From Colias croceus (lineage: Eukaryota; Arthropoda; Insecta; Lepidoptera; Pieridae), in the NCBI RefSeq assembly GCF_905220415.1, contig NC_059549.1, forward strand, positions 10,416,001 through 10,480,000: a stretch of 64,000 nucleotides of DNA. The letters are read 5' to 3'. The stretch's first letter is position 1. The number at the start of each line of letters is the position of its first letter. Under the pieces are notes generated by a model. The model was not told where the DNA came from and ran no database searches. It was given only the letters and a program-made list of their open reading frames with translations. Of this stretch, positions 13,046-27,090 are shown one piece after another. Position numbers and translations under genes: made by a program.

Positions 13046-14599
13046 ATTCCAATTTTGAAATTACAGATAAAAAATAAAGGACAATTGTTTCGTTTTTTAA
13101 TTTCAGCCAGTGAACACAATGTGTCGATAAAGGTTTTATATTTTGTGAATGTGTGCGGATTTAAACGTGTTGTTTGATAACTGTGGTAATCGGATATGTC
13201 GTGAGAAGTTTTAATGATGAAAACTTATATTAATGGTGTGTCAAGATTGGGTATGAGGTTAGCAACAGGCATCGCTTTGAGATCGTGGGACCAATTCGGG
13301 TCCTTATTATTTAAGCTTACGTTTATGGTCGGTATATTTTATGGGTCCATAAAACGAAGAATATTTTTTACGACGCTCCTTAGCAAATTTTATCACACAG
13401 ATACCTACTTTTATTAAACTCTTTTATAATCAAAATGTATTCAATTTTTCATATGACAAATTTAAACGTGTACTCACAAAAAAAATAATCAGCATAAAAT
13501 TCCAAGATACCTACAATATACATGAAGCGTAATCTTATATGCTCACTCAGAAACGTACAGGAGAAATGTAATCAAAGACGTTGCATAACAAGATCCGCAG
13601 GACAAATTCTTGCAAATGTACACGCGCCATGAAATTACGACCCCGTAACCGAGTGAAGATACAATCTATAAATACAAACGTTCCAAATTCAAACATAACA
13701 CAAACGTTCCAAATTTAAATTCTTACATTTTTTTTTATCTATGCCCTGGCCGCTTGACCCTGACGCGTGTTCATTTGTGTACAAAAATGCAACGTATAAT
13801 AGATATATTATATGGAACGAAATCACGGAACTCCAATTAGTGCACGGAATCTTAAATAATAGCTGATTTAGCAAGTAATTAGCGCTCATCTCGATTATTA
13901 GTGAACGATATTGTGAGCTTTTCCATCTGGTCGATTGTATTATCATATGATCGGATAGTCGTACCAGATAATTGCTAATCCACACAGCATTGATAATTGA
14001 TTTGTCACTAATTATAGACTAAATTCAAATCGAAACGCTAATACAGATTCAAAAGAAGATGGTAATACAAAATCATTTAGATTTTTGAAAATCATTTATA
14101 TAATGAATGAAATTAAATGTATACGGTAAATAACTAAAACGCAGAATTTATTATTATTTTGAAAAGATATAGAATAAATACCCATTGCCGATTCAGAAAT
14201 TAATTCAACAGAACTGCACCTAAAGTTGTTTGTTTTGCGTTCGCTTTCCATCGGATTGGATTGACTTTGTAAATATAACCGGTGCCTTTTAAAATAGGAG
14301 AGTATAATTGAAGTTATTTTAAATGAAATAAAACCCTTTAAATGTAGCAGCTGCATGACGGTTTATCTCAGGAGATTAAATAAAAACAAGCATGTTTATT
14401 CACTAGTTATCTCACTAGCCTACATTTATGAATTTATATTTAATAAATTTTAAACAGGCTCTCTTGTCAGTAGGTAATATACGTTTCGCTGCTTATCTTC
14501 TCTATTTTTCTATGTTAATATTTAAGGATATTTAAACATGCATTTTTATCAGTAATTAAAGATCTTTTGAATTGCAATGTAACTAATATGCATTACGAG

Positions 14600-14685
14600 C
14601 GAATGACCGGGCTCAATGGTGTGCCATAACTGAGGCCTAAGTCCAGCAGTGGACAATCATGGGCTGATGATGATGATGATGATGT
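14600..14685 (+). repeat. 3' fragment of a (GAT)n-tailed SINE/LINE
   Basis: ggcctaagtccagcagtgga followed by gggctgatgatgatgat matches the 3' part of the SINE at 42496-42806. The tRNA-like head is missing. Confidence 0.65.
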
Positions 14686-14851
14686 ATTCGCATTACTTAA
14701 TACCGTTTATGTATGATTTGTCTTCACGTGGCTATGTTAACATAAAAATTGGTAGACACATGAAAATTAAATACCTCTTACATCTTGGCATACCTATTCA
14801 AGTTTATCGTACCTATTAATGAACCACTAATATATCTTACGCTATGTTACC

Positions 14852-15040
14852 AAGTGACCGCCTCCTTGGTACAGTGGTTGACGCGTGAGCGTAGAACCCA
14901 AAGGTTCTTGGGTTCGATTCCCGGTTGAGACGAAGAAAAAAAAAGACGTGTGGCACTCGGGGACTGCCGCGGTAAAGCTATTGCATAGCATGCCTTCAAG
15001 CCATACCTCCGCCCGTCGGAGTGGGTTTTTAGAACCTCAC
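14852..15040 (+). mobile_element. Second tRNA-derived SINE family
   Basis: A-box-like ttggtacagtgg near 14867 and B box ggttcgattcc at 14911-14921, then an A-rich run. A body of about 80 bp follows (cggggactgccgcggtaaag, ttgcatagcatgccttcaag, cctccgcccgtcggagtggg). The body recurs at 22022-22100. It is not a functional tRNA gene: the acceptor arms do not pair. Confidence 0.7.
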
Positions 15041-15588
15041 AAAATATAAACAGTATGTAAAACTAGCCTCATCAAATTATGGGGTTCAATAGGTCATTAG
15101 TTGTTTGCTTTGTGAAAATAATTATATTATTCAAATTAAAAAAGTTATATTTTGGAATAAACATTGTTCTCTAAGGGAAAATAAAACAATTGAGTTTTCA
15201 GTCAACCTAAGAACTTAATACATCTTTGTAAATAAATTTCTGGACTGTCTGCAGAACTTGGCACACATTTAGATCTCATTTCTTTTTTTGGCAAATTAAG
15301 TCAACGATTGAACTCGGCTCCAATTTTTACATTTATGTTTTTGGTGGGATATCATTACTTTTTGTACAGAAAATTACTCTGCAAATTTGATTTACTTTAT
15401 AAATATAATACTTTTTATATACGTTTTTTTTTTCTTGCGGTTTCTCTGTATGGTTTGTTTAGTATTTTCTATATTTTCTTGTATGTTATGAATGTCAGCG
15501 CACATTGCCCCGTCATTATCTGCAATTTTTTAAACTCGTTTTCTGTTTAAAAGATTACATGATTTTCTAAACATCCAGCGTGAATTTG

Positions 15589-15715
15589 TACACACACTAT
15601 TACCAAGATGCAAAGATCGTTGTAGAAGAATCGTCGCCTTACTCCATGACGTTACGGTATTGCCATGACGCGATCTTGAAATTTTACTCTAAACGCGCCT
15701 AAAGATGTTTCACTC
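15589..15715 (+). repeat. Dispersed repeat, partial copy
   Basis: Shares cgccttactccatgacgtta, cggtattgccatgacg, cttgaaattttactctaaac and cgcctaaag with the copy at 31195-31338. The 5' part is diverged. Confidence 0.6.
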
Positions 15716-18700
15716 ATAATAATATTACGCAAATTAAATCATTTCGACCTTTGACGAAGCCTTCTTCCATTACACTGAAATTAAAACTAAATAAAGAATA
15801 AATAAATGTGAATATGTATGTAAAATTATATAATATTATTTTTAACTGTATGAGCAATATTTTTATTACAATTTTCTTTTATTTTACGTTTAATAACAGT
15901 TTTGAATAAAGAAATCATGCAATCGAAGTAATCCGCCCTAGCGATACTAGCGCGAGTGAGTGTGATGTCAGAGGCGCTTCGAATCTACAGATGTTTCGTC
16001 CTAAAATTTGTAAACTTCAATAATCTATATCTCAGTCATTTATTGATGGATTTCAAAATTTTTTTCGGCCACTGATTAGTTTTGATCTATTTTTTAAGAC
16101 TAGTAAGGTGAATATACTATTTTCTATTTTTTTAAACTTTTCCATTTTTCCATACAAACAAAATTTATGTCATTGAAAAAAAAAATAAATACAAATAAAT
16201 TCAGTATTTTCTGATTTTTTCCTTTGTACACTCACTATTACCTAGTTGATTACAAAATTTGAACTTTCTAGGTCATCTGGAAGTGGGTTAGGTTTTGTAT
16301 ATGTCTATAAGTCAGTCAGTCTTAAAAATTGCGATTTTTGGATATTAATATCTACGCAACTGTTTAATCTGTATTTATGAAATTTAAGGTTCTTGTTTAT
16401 CTTGAGGTCCTCTTGATATGTACCAAATTTGGTTTATATAACTTAAATAGTTTTCGAGTTATAAGGGGGTGAAAAGTGGCTCGAAATGGTTCGTGTAAAT
16501 ATACACACGGCTGCTGCTCGCCAGTTCTCTTCGCTTGAACTCGGCTTGACACGCTGCCGCGTGTCTAGATAAATTATTTTAAATTATAGTATAATCAAAA
16601 GTACCGAATTGGTGATCCCGTTCCTAACACGTAACCTAAAATATTATATCTAACAGTTTGAAATCTTAAAATCGGCGTAATCACAAATGCCTCGATACGC
16701 ACCCCAGCATGGCTGCTTTCCAAATTTCCGCGCTATCGGGTACTGTGTGCACATAAATATTGTGTCCTTTATGCGCCGAAAATCAGCCCGTAAACAATAT
16801 TAAACAGTTACAAGGTAATTTGTAGGTATAGTCCATTTGTTTCCGTTAATGTAAACTTTTAAATGGTCGGCTTCGTTTTAATCGGAAATACAAATCAACA
16901 TGACACGATTACCGCTTATAAATTTAACATTCACAAAAAACATTGAACAGTGAACGAAATGTAAAAGTGAACTACGAAACTACTTAAAAGTGATTCGAAT
17001 TCTTTCTTTCAGAGTCTTCGTGTAGGAACAACTTTTGGAATCGATTTAACAGTTCTTAAAATCAACTCGGCGAGTAATTTTAGAGTTCGACGTTGTGTAG
17101 TATGAATAAATCAAATATACCCGTTTGAGGTAGGATATTACGTAAGTTCTGAAGTATTAGGAGTCACGTCAAATGAGATTAGATTTCAGCTCTTCGAACC
17201 ACGAAATTGTATGTACGAGATTCGATTTAATATATAACCATAAATACATAATGAGACGGGGGCTTAATAAAATCTATTAATATTATCTGATATGTCGCAT
17301 GCTATTTTCAACTTGACTAAATAAAGATGTTTTCGGAAGGAAAAAAGTTGCTGAATAGCACAGCCAGTATATTAAACTAGTTCCTGTATTGTTCTCTCTC
17401 ACTTGTGAGAGAGCAAAATATATCGTCAGCAAAATATATTTCTAAATATTCGAATTGTGGACTAGCAAGCCACAAAATACGGTTGGGTAAAGAGAAGCGG
17501 TGAAAAACTTCTACCACGATATACTGGGGCCACCTGCTACCCAGGAGCACAACTTATGTATTAGGTAGTGGCTTGGCTCTAAAATAGTTATAAATAACAT
17601 TGGATACAGTAGTTGTAAATACGGTAAATAATAATAAAGGAAGGCCTGCAGATGACATGATTGAAATTGTAAAAATATGTTATAAAAAATGTGAAGAGCC
17701 AATAAAAACTGAACAGCGTTTAGATGTTTATTGAGCTTGTTTGTTATACTTTCATAAGATTTTTTCAAAATACTAACGATGTACCAAATTTTTGCTTAAT
17801 CTTCAAGAACAGAAGAACTGCAAGACATGTTAACTATTTGCAAATACTCATCTTCTGCAATACATCGGGCTGATCAGTCTGACGGTGCAGTTAAATAAAT
17901 TCTCACTTTATCTAGGCGGGATAAGACTAGTTTACTGTATATATATACAGGATATATTATTAAAACGTTGTCCACAGAGGGATCGGTATAGCCTTTCCTG
18001 AACACATTGAGTTGGAGATCCGGTCTCCCAGCATAATTGCTTTAGGTCCGTATAAGAGAGATCTAGAAGAATATTCTAAATAGTGTTTACGTAACTATGT
18101 CATGTATAATGTAGATCGTAGAATGCAATGACCTATTATACTAGTAGACGCGGCATACGCCAACATCATTGCACTAAAAAACAGCGTAATTAATACATAC
18201 CTACTTACTAACGCATTATCACAAATACAGTTGTTCTCTCTTTCACTCTCACGCACGAGACATAATACATGTCTCATTCATGTACTTCGTAATAACAACT
18301 GCCGATTAAAATATAAAAAGAACGTCCAGCCACGACGCTGAATGGTGCGTGACTAAGTGAAACTCGGGCACTTAGCCGAGTTTTTTCTTGCCAAAATAGA
18401 GAGCGGGTAACGTATCTAGCTCTTTTATATATCATAGGTAGAATGCATCAAACGTAATTCGACTGGAAAGGGCGATTAACATAATATCGTGTCAGGAAGT
18501 TTAACTTGAATTTGTACCTTCAATATGAAACATGGCAGAATTCACAAGAAAACGATGAATAGTAACAATAGCAACCAAAAGTGTATTGAATAGACATGCG
18601 TGTTCACTACTAATGAGAGGAAGACAGTCATTCACCATACCTATATTTACATGTACCGCAAATTTTACAGGCCAAGGACGCATTGAAAACGTTTGGTGTC

Positions 18701-20742
18701 CGCCAAACGGGCGGCTTTATGAATCCAAAGCGGTTCTTAACGCACATTGTCGAAACCGCGAGCCATATTGCCACTTCAGGTGGAGAAACAAGTCTTTGAA
18801 AATAGCTGAAGAGCCCCCGAGATATGTGTGAAGGTTAACACTGAACGAAGTTTAAATAATCCTAACCTCGACCTGGCTGGAGTAGCGGAATGTCGCATCG
18901 GTGCTCTTTGTCGGACATTTTGTGCATTTTATATGTGCAATTGATGTGTGAAATGCCAAATAAGCTGGAGCTTTTTTTAGGAATGCGGTGTTACATATTA
19001 GAATGGGTTTTCGCGAATAAATAACAACATTCTATTCGAATTTATCAAAGGTGTAATGTGCCAATTAATAAGCTTATTTTCTTTTCAAGTCTTCTAACAG
19101 AAAGTGGTATTGATAAAATATTCACATAGCAAGAAAATTGGCAAACAAGTAACCTCTTTGTAGTGAGTTACGTAGGCGTTGGTCAAAGAACAAATTCTTG
19201 AAAGTTTGATGCAAAAGCGAAAATTCGCAAAATGTGCACAGAGCGGTACATGCAATATCCGGTACCAGTGGAACGTGCTGATGCTGGGAATTAACTTGAA
19301 AATGTTCAGCTAGAGTATTGTTGGTATTATTTAGACGCTTTTCTAAGTATGCAGATGTGTCTAAAGATTAGATGCTTCGTATTTCGGAATTATTGAAAAT
19401 AGGTTAATACTCGATATAAGTTAACAACAAGCTCGAGGGACAAAAAAAAATTGTGCCATCTTTTTTGCCATATTATCCATCTTTTTTCATAAAAACGAAA
19501 GCCCTTTACTGGCGACATATAGGTAAAGATCAGTTCTTTACGCCGCACTATCTTCAAGTCACTATTCTGCCTGTAATTTGAATCATGGTATTTTTAAATG
19601 CTTTCCCTATGTCAATGTTTACGTACATTAGATCGAACGCACGTTGAATTACAGATCAGGATCATTCAGGCGGACAAGTCGCAGTAATTGCTGCGATAAT
19701 CGCGAATATGGTAATATCGGCGCTTTGTCGCGCACCGCACGGGCCCACAAAGCGATCCGCCGAATATGCAATGGAAATTAAGTCGGATTGTGTGTGGCCA
19801 CCGTTCGATTCGATTTACAGGGACTGATTGATAGGTTGGGTGGAAAAATTGGGACTTGGGTTATATTTGATTTGAAAGTCTATGTGAATTTATGGTAGAT
19901 GGTCTACGATTCCGTTTATCGTTTTAATTTTTAACCATTTCCTGACTTATTTTAACATTTCATGTTTTAGACTGAAGCTTAATATAGAAGTGGTTTTAAC
20001 AGTTCTTAGTTTATCAGGATATATCCCGATCTTCATATATTATAGTGTCAAAACATCCACCCATTACTTAATCTTGAAGTTCGTCAAATAAAAAAAGAAG
20101 TTACCAAACAGCCAGTAAAAGTTTAATGAGATAATGACGCGTGTCTCGTGCAGCAAGCCTGATGTTGAACTTTTATTGGGGAATATCGAAGATTTCAATC
20201 TTACACCAAGTCGATTGCGGGACGGATAATTTGTTGAGAAGGCTCTTGGAGGGACTGGCGTAGTCACGTGAACACTCATTTACGATCGTGAATTGCAAAC
20301 GAATTGAGGTGGTATGTCGATCTTATGTTCTTAAGGAAATAATTTTGGAGAAAATTATAATTTATAAATTAAGTCTTTATATTATTATGTAGGTTATTGT
20401 CAGGTTTTTGTATGCAGGTCAATCTGGTTCTATAAGTTTTTTTTTACTAAAAAACGAAATCAGCTCAGCTCTAATATCAACCTAGGTCTGAAGACGTTAA
20501 TTAACGGTAATTGTGCAGCTGGAACACAACACAAAAACGAGCTCTGCACACTTTTTAAATAAATGTTACGTGCAGGAGGAGCAAAGTTTATTATTTGCAC
20601 GTAATCCGATCTCTTCACTCATAGTTTAAACAAGTCAACATCATGAAATGTTTAAGCCGCTTGCGCCAGACGCTCTTTTTATTCTGTTAATATCTTGGAC
20701 TTTGCTCCGCGCCGTGAACTCGGCAAAGAGTGGTTTTATTTT
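15716..20742. other. No gene recognised; two GC-richer patches
   Basis: 16160-16560 looks like old repeat sequence (ttttcgagttataagggggt). Patches at 18640-18835 and 19620-19830 are less AT-rich than their surroundings and could be conserved regulatory DNA. An 81-codon frame at 18586-18831 covers the first, but matches no family I know. Confidence 0.45.
18360..18390 (+). other. Hairpin followed by T run
   Basis: aaactcgg (18360-18367) pairs with ccgagttt (18376-18383) over an 8-base loop, immediately followed by ttttctt. It resembles a Pol III terminator context, but no Pol III gene boxes were found upstream. It could be chance. Confidence 0.3.
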
Positions 20743-21056
20743 TACCCGACTGCCAAAGAAGGAGGGTAATGTTTTTCGAGTGTATGTAAGTATGTATGTA
20801 TGTCTTTTCCTTTGTGACCACCTGTAGCCTAAACGGCTTGATGGATTTTGATGTATGAGGTATCGTTAGATTTGTCTTGATTACGGTAGTGTCATAGGAT
20901 ACATTTTATCCTAAAAGTCCCACGGGATAAAGACATAATAATATTTTTTCTAAATTTCCCTTTAAAAAAATATGTATGCGGTATCATTAGATTCATTTCA
21001 ATCACGGGAGTAATTAATATAGGATTTTTACTCTTTTTTTAGTGTGCAGTCGGGTA
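20743..21056. mobile_element. Small inverted-repeat element (MITE-like), 314 bp
   Basis: Perfect 11-bp ends tacccgactgc at 20743-20753 and gcagtcgggta at 21046-21056. Inside are (tatg)n-like repeats and two related segments, tatgaggtatcgttagatt and tatgcggtatcattagattc. It resembles dispersed lepidopteran repeats, but the family was not identified. Confidence 0.6.
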
Positions 21057-22017
21057 TTTTGTTTTTTTAATAATTATCAACACTTGTTAATGAATGCTGT
21101 TTACAAATTTCGCTGATTTAAATGAATGAAATCGGCGGGAACGAGTCGTCTTAGCGCAATCTGTGTCGTGCAACTAGTTTGCGATTATGGCAATTGAAAA
21201 GATTAACATGAATAATTTAGTGGCGCTTTAATACTTGTATTTTTATAATGTTTTAAAGAAAGGCTCAATGACACTTGAAGTCCAATAAAAAGAGAAAAAT
21301 AAAACATCATTATAATGAATATTTTGAAATTAAAAAAGTTTCATCTCACCGCCCTAATTAATACGGGCTCACAGGGGTAGGACATCTGATATCACCTTCC
21401 GCTCGTTCCTTGTTTTGAAGTTTTTTTTGCCATTCGCCTTTACAAGTGTTTAATGGAAACCGGTCGTGTATTTTAATTAGATGAATTTCAAAGTTTCCAA
21501 CGATTATACGCTCGAATAATTCCGAAGGATGCCTCTTTTCCTCAAGTATTGAAACAGTGAGTTTTTAACAATAAAAGGTGCTTGATAAAAATGGAGACAC
21601 GATGTTTCTCAAAGAAGAGGTAAACAACAGAAACAAAAATCATTCTATGTATATTGAATATTCTCAAGTCTTTTTTTATTTATAGTTCGCAACTTCAGGT
21701 GTCGTGACCACCTGAAAAGTATGATTTCTACGTAGTTTGTGTCTATAGAATCCATACTTTTCTCTATTGTGTCCTCGGATTTTCTTATCACCCCAGTATA
21801 TATTTGTGTTAGTTTTAATCTAAATTTAAATAATCCGAGTATTATTTCTGTTTCATTTGAATTCATACCCATTGATCAATTCTTTTTATTATAATTTTAT
21901 TGCCAGTCTTTATCTGTTGCTCTATTTCAATTTATATTGGTCCTCTTCATATTAACCACTTAATTATAGCTTTTGTAGTGTTCTTCTGATTCTGAATAAC
22001 ATGAAACAAATATAAAA

Positions 22018-22190
22018 AATACGTGTGGCACACGGGGACTGCCGCGGTAAAGATATTGCATAGCATGCCTTCAAGCCACACCTCCGCCCGTCGGAGTGGG
22101 GAGCGTGAGGTTTTTCGTTACGCAATTTCTGGATTCGGTCCCCGCGCTCCAGGCCCGCGATAGAAGCTATGCAATAGCTTAATAATATAT
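22018..22190 (+). repeat. Dispersed repeat sharing the SINE body of 14852-15040
   Basis: Shares cggggactgccgcggtaaag and gcatagcatgccttcaagcc with the earlier copy, but lacks the tRNA head. It continues into ggtccccgcgctccaggccc. The segment ends with gaagctatgcaatagctta, whose reverse complement resembles the attgcatagc motif near its start, so this copy has partly inverted ends. Confidence 0.6.
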
Positions 22191-22685
22191 CCATCTATAA
22201 GTACCTACTGCGATGAATTCGTATCATTCGATATAATAACAGTACCATTTTATCATCGTTAAAATTCCTTTCATTTAACAAAATGATTTTACCTTCAAAC
22301 GCCATATTTATATTGAAGCATGTAAATTATTTTATCCTCCGTTTGCGTGCGTCTCAATATTTGGGTAAATTTTGGATACGGAAATCGTTAGCGAATTCAA
22401 AGGTTTTTACTTTCTTATCGGGACTTCATGTAACGTTGGAAGACATTCTTGGGATGAATAGAACCACATAATATCATAATAGACCGAAACTATAGAAAAT
22501 ATTAGTTGGAAAGTGGATATTTTCTTTCAGCTTTATAGCTCGTCTGAAGCCATGCAATATCTAAAAAAATTGCATAATAACGAAATCAAATCCATTAAAG
22601 GGAATTTATATTTTTAGACTACATAGAGATGTAGGTACTTGATGATTTTGAATTGAATATACGATGACCATTTGCATTATTCCTT

Positions 22686-22730
22686 GGCCCGTACTGAATT
22701 GAGTACGGGCCATCGGACGGACGGACGGAC
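22686..22730. repeat. Perfect 10-bp hairpin followed by (GGAC)n
   Basis: ggcccgtact (22686-22695) and agtacgggcc (22702-22711) pair across gaattg. The run cggacggacggacggac follows at once. Confidence 0.7.
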
Positions 22731-25207
22731 TCTTAATCCAGGAATTGGGTTATGGTCAGCCATTTTGTTATAACTAACGATTCCGCCGTCAACGGCTTAT
22801 CGAGATTCGATGCTGGTGTTTTAGGTATGTAGGTATGTAGAGTGGCATTTAGGGCATTGATTGATGCTTCCACGCGTCGCCTTTCGATGATGTGTAGACG
22901 GATTTCTCGATTTTTCTGCCATCAATCATGGAATACCGGACGTGATCGGATGATGGAGGGAATGTATGTAGGTAAATTTTTAACAGGTGGAATGTATTTT
23001 TCGGTAGATGTTATAGAAATGTTATGACGATTGTATAGTTTTGCCCAAACTACATTTAACGATTAAAATTTCACATCGAAGTTTTTTAAAATGACCTTCG
23101 ATGATGACGATGATTTAAAACCAATTCTCATTGATCAAAAACTTTGAGATGAATGAGAGACACTCATTACAAGAGGATCATTTAAAGAGCGACCGCGGCG
23201 CCGTGTGCGCGGGCTCTTCACCTTTTACGACGACAATCCATTTCAATTAGTATGTTGCACTTCTTATCCGGTGATGATTTATGTTATAATATTAATAGTT
23301 TTAAGAAACTAAAAAACACGCTTTTTATAGAAAACCGAACTAAAAAATAGAAAATTTTATCAAATTAGTGTATTGTCATCGGTCCTCAATAAATCTACAA
23401 AGTTTGAACGAAATCTGGCCGTTTAAAGTGGGTCAAAATCGCGCCCAAAGAAGTCGGTTACAAACAAACATACAGGTGAAGCTAATATAAAGCGTGTAAA
23501 AAGTATTATAATTCTTCGGACGGAAAAACTGGAAAAACGTGGAAGTAATAAAATGCAATATCAAGGAATTTATCAAAACAAGTGTCAAAAGTGTCTTTTT
23601 AACCCGAAATCGCCCACGGCTTTTGTTAAATAAATTTGGAGCGTAATTCTATTGAATAAAACTTTGTTATTAAACTAAGTTATGGTAATGGCGCAAAGCC
23701 AGGACCAGTCCCTAAGATTTATCATTATTTCATTTGAAAGCTGGCTTCTGAAAAAAGAGATATGGGCAGGATATTTTTATGAATTAATTTCATTGTTTAA
23801 TTTAAATAAACGTTGATTTCCCTAAAAATATGATAATCTATTTCAAATATAGATGCTTTTTTCGTTAAAATTTATAATGTTACGAATAAAGTTTATCCCT
23901 GGTCAACCTCTTTAAAGCGAGACGCGCTAATTAGATTACCACTAGCAACGTAAACTGTGGAGTAATAAAATAATTTAAATTCTAGTCTAATTTCTCTCAT
24001 ACATTTTCATATCACACGCTTAACGTATCACTCTACTAAGATTTATGCATACTGTAACATTGAGTGAATTTGGACTTCTCTATCAAATTGAATATCATAA
24101 TTTTACATAAATTTTGTTTAGTGAAGGGGTTGTTAGGAAGGAAGGCTTTTAAACGAGGTATGAGTTGCGTTACATTGTTCATATGATTACAACGGTATCG
24201 TCCTTATAAATAGGGATTGAAATAATCTTTATAGATAAAATATGTTGCTGCTTTGTTAATAAAACATGACTAGAAAACAATTACTAACATATTGTGAAAA
24301 GTAAGTAGCTTATGCATTGCATACATGCATATGTAAATAGAATAGGTTACATCTGAAGCACTTAGTAGAGTCCTATGATTACATCGAACCACTTAAAAGC
24401 CTCCTACTATTTAAATTCCCATTCCCAACACTCAAGCACTATTAACACAAGCCATAACTGGTCATTAAAACCGAAAGGTGTTCGCTAACGATCCGCGGGC
24501 GCAGGAAGGGTTGCACGATTTTCCATACAATTAGCTGCAGCGGGTCAAGGGTGGCACGCCTCGATGCACCCGTGTTTATTGGGTTTCGGTGTAAGTGTAC
24601 CATAATAGGTACGGCACGTGTAATGACCCCGCAGGAAAGGGTTATTGCAAATTTTGGCTTCTTTTTCTAGTATGTTCCTAATAGTAACTCGTATTCGAAT
24701 ATTTTCGATAAAGCAAGGCAAGTGTTGCCTGTTTTTTTGAAATATTTAAGAATTTGTACGGAGGTTGTAATCTCGTAGGCACGTTCGTTTTTTAGATTGT
24801 TGCCTCCACGTGTCGCCACGATAAATTGTTATCACACCACTACTACGCCTAGATGTACACTTTCAAAAAATATTTATTATTATATTTTGCGAATGTGTAC
24901 ATAGAAGGTATATATTTTATTAGAAAATGTTAACAACCGATGAACTCAAAATATGATGCAACATTAAATCGAATATTAACAAATATAATATATGAACATA
25001 TCAAAAATTATCAATAAATTATATTATCGCAACCAAAATTTAAACTACCTACTGGCACAAGAATGCCGCTATAGAATGACTTTTCCTTCCCTAACCGTGA
25101 CTAAACTATAACATAAATTAAACAGCAAAGTCTCTCGAAACATTTCGAATCTTCTCAGTTTACAGACTCTGCATAACTCGGTTTTCCACACAAGATTTGC
25201 CTTTCTG

Positions 25208-25441
25208 TACGTATATTATAAAAGGGAAAAGCTTTTGTTTATTTCTTAAGCATTGCTCCGCGGTTTCACCCGCATTGCTCCTCTCCTGTTGGTCTTAGCG
25301 TGATGATATATAGCCTATATCCTTCCTCGATAAATGGGCTATCTATCACCGAAATAATTTCACCGAAATCGGACCAGTAGTTCCTGAGATTAGCGCGTTC
25401 AAACAAACAAACTCTTCAGCTTTATAATATTAAGTATAGAT
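25208..25441 (+). repeat. Diverged retroelement-tail repeat
   Basis: ttgctccgcggtttcacccg, ccgaaatcggaccagtagtt and end ctttataatattaagtatag share the general plan of the other tails. Confidence 0.5.
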
Positions 25442-26905
25442 TTGCTAACGTAGTCAGTTAAAAGCTAATCGATCGATTTTAAAAATTCTAAATAGGTTTA
25501 CCGAGAAGCACAGACGACTTGTTTCTCTGTTCTACTCGGACGAAGACCGTTTAAAAATATAGTTTACATTAAAATAAAACATACACAATGCCACTCGCGC
25601 TAATGGCTCGCAGTATAAACGGTTTTGTTAGCATTGTTTTTGCGCGAACCTCGCCGGGCGCCCCTTGAACCCACTCGGCTAGACGGTGAACCTTTTAGCT
25701 TTAAACCACTGCTCCACTGCTCCATTGCACTGACCGACATTTTGTCAAATTACGCACTTGTCGATTGTGAAAAGTGCGTAATTTGATGATAGGTAGATAT
25801 TTTTTTAAGATTAGAAGGAATAGTCTTTGTAAATTCGAAAGAAAGAGGCGATTTAATTTTTCACTTGAAGGTGTAATTGTAAAAAAAATTAGAGCCACAT
25901 TGGCATTTTTTTACGTCAGAATCTTGAAAATAAATTAATTATTAAAGGGTTCTATCAAATACAGACCCATACTTAAATGGTTATAATATGATATACAAAC
26001 TTTTATAATCTTAAAAGTATAAAACGATTTAGCTGTGGAAGACCTAATAAGGTAATTATAAATGTTTATTTTTCAAGGAATTTTTGGAGCTAGATCAGTA
26101 ATGCGTATTTAAGACGATGTTCCATTTTACGGTGTTGTTTTATTAAAAACTTAATCAAACGAAAGTGAAGAATCTGCAAAAATGATACGCTACGAAAGTT
26201 TTATGTGATTAAAAAGTATTACATTTTTTCCAACCTATTTACTTAGAGTCTGTTACGAAAACAAATATCTTAAAGTGCATATGTTGAATGTAAAAAAATT
26301 CCATAGTGTATCTATTGTGTATCGTATAGACTATAGACTTTTTACTGAACTTAATAGGTATCTACGCTTTTTTAATAGAAAAATTGCTCCCACTGACTTA
26401 TCGAATTATCTCCCTAACCAAGCATGTGAAGAGAAAATATCGTGTATCGATTGCCTGCCTCCGAAATTGAATTTAGCCAGCATATCAGATTCAATTAGTA
26501 ACTAATAATTATTAGTTCATAGAGGGGTGTTAAATATTCGTTTCGAGCCTCTGCCTCTAGCGTGAAACGGAACAGTTGAATTTATTAGTATACGCCGGAC
26601 GGTTATTTTTGTTCTATGCTAGTTGCACTGCATTGGATTGTTGTTCTCGAAATAAACTGTGGAAGAATGAAAATTTGTTTTTGATGCGATAATTCGTGAA
26701 AATGAAATTATCTGTAGATACTATATTTCAATTTATACAAAATAGTATAATTTTAACAAATTTGTAAATTTTTAGATCATCAATAACACTTTTTTTATAT
26801 ATTTAATAACAAACCGCGAATGAGTAGTAATAAGAATTATAGTCGTGGTAAACATAAAAATATTACTGTAAAAATACCATATGTTAGGCTTAGGCTTATA
26901 CTAAC

Positions 26906-27090
26906 ACTAGTGGTCCGCCTCGGCTTCGCCCGTGGTACATATTTCGCAATAAAAGGTAGCCTATGTCCTTTCTCGGGTATCAAAATATCTCCATACCAAA
27001 TTTCATGCAAATTGGTTCAGTAGTTTAGGCGTGATTGAGTAACAGACAGACAGACGGAGTTACTTTCGCATTTATAATATTAGTATGGAT
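26906..27090 (+). repeat. Retroelement-tail repeat (tggtccgcctcggc subfamily)
   Basis: actagtggtccgcctcggct, cctttctcgggtatcaaaat, aattggttcagtagtttagg, agacagacagac, and end cgcatttataatattagtat. Nearly identical to 34106-34294. Confidence 0.7.

Larger units (their letters stand above)
22191..26905. other. No gene recognised
   Basis: Includes an old retroelement-like stretch at 23325-23510 (ctggccgtttaaagtgggtc, aagaagtcggttacaaac) and a GC-richer patch at 24475-24640. No coding evidence. Confidence 0.5.

Noticed and set aside
18586..18831. 81-codon frame with several cysteines, perhaps a zinc finger
   Set aside because: Cysteine and histidine spacing fits no zinc-binding pattern I know, and there is no splice or start context. 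Kept only as a possible regulatory patch.
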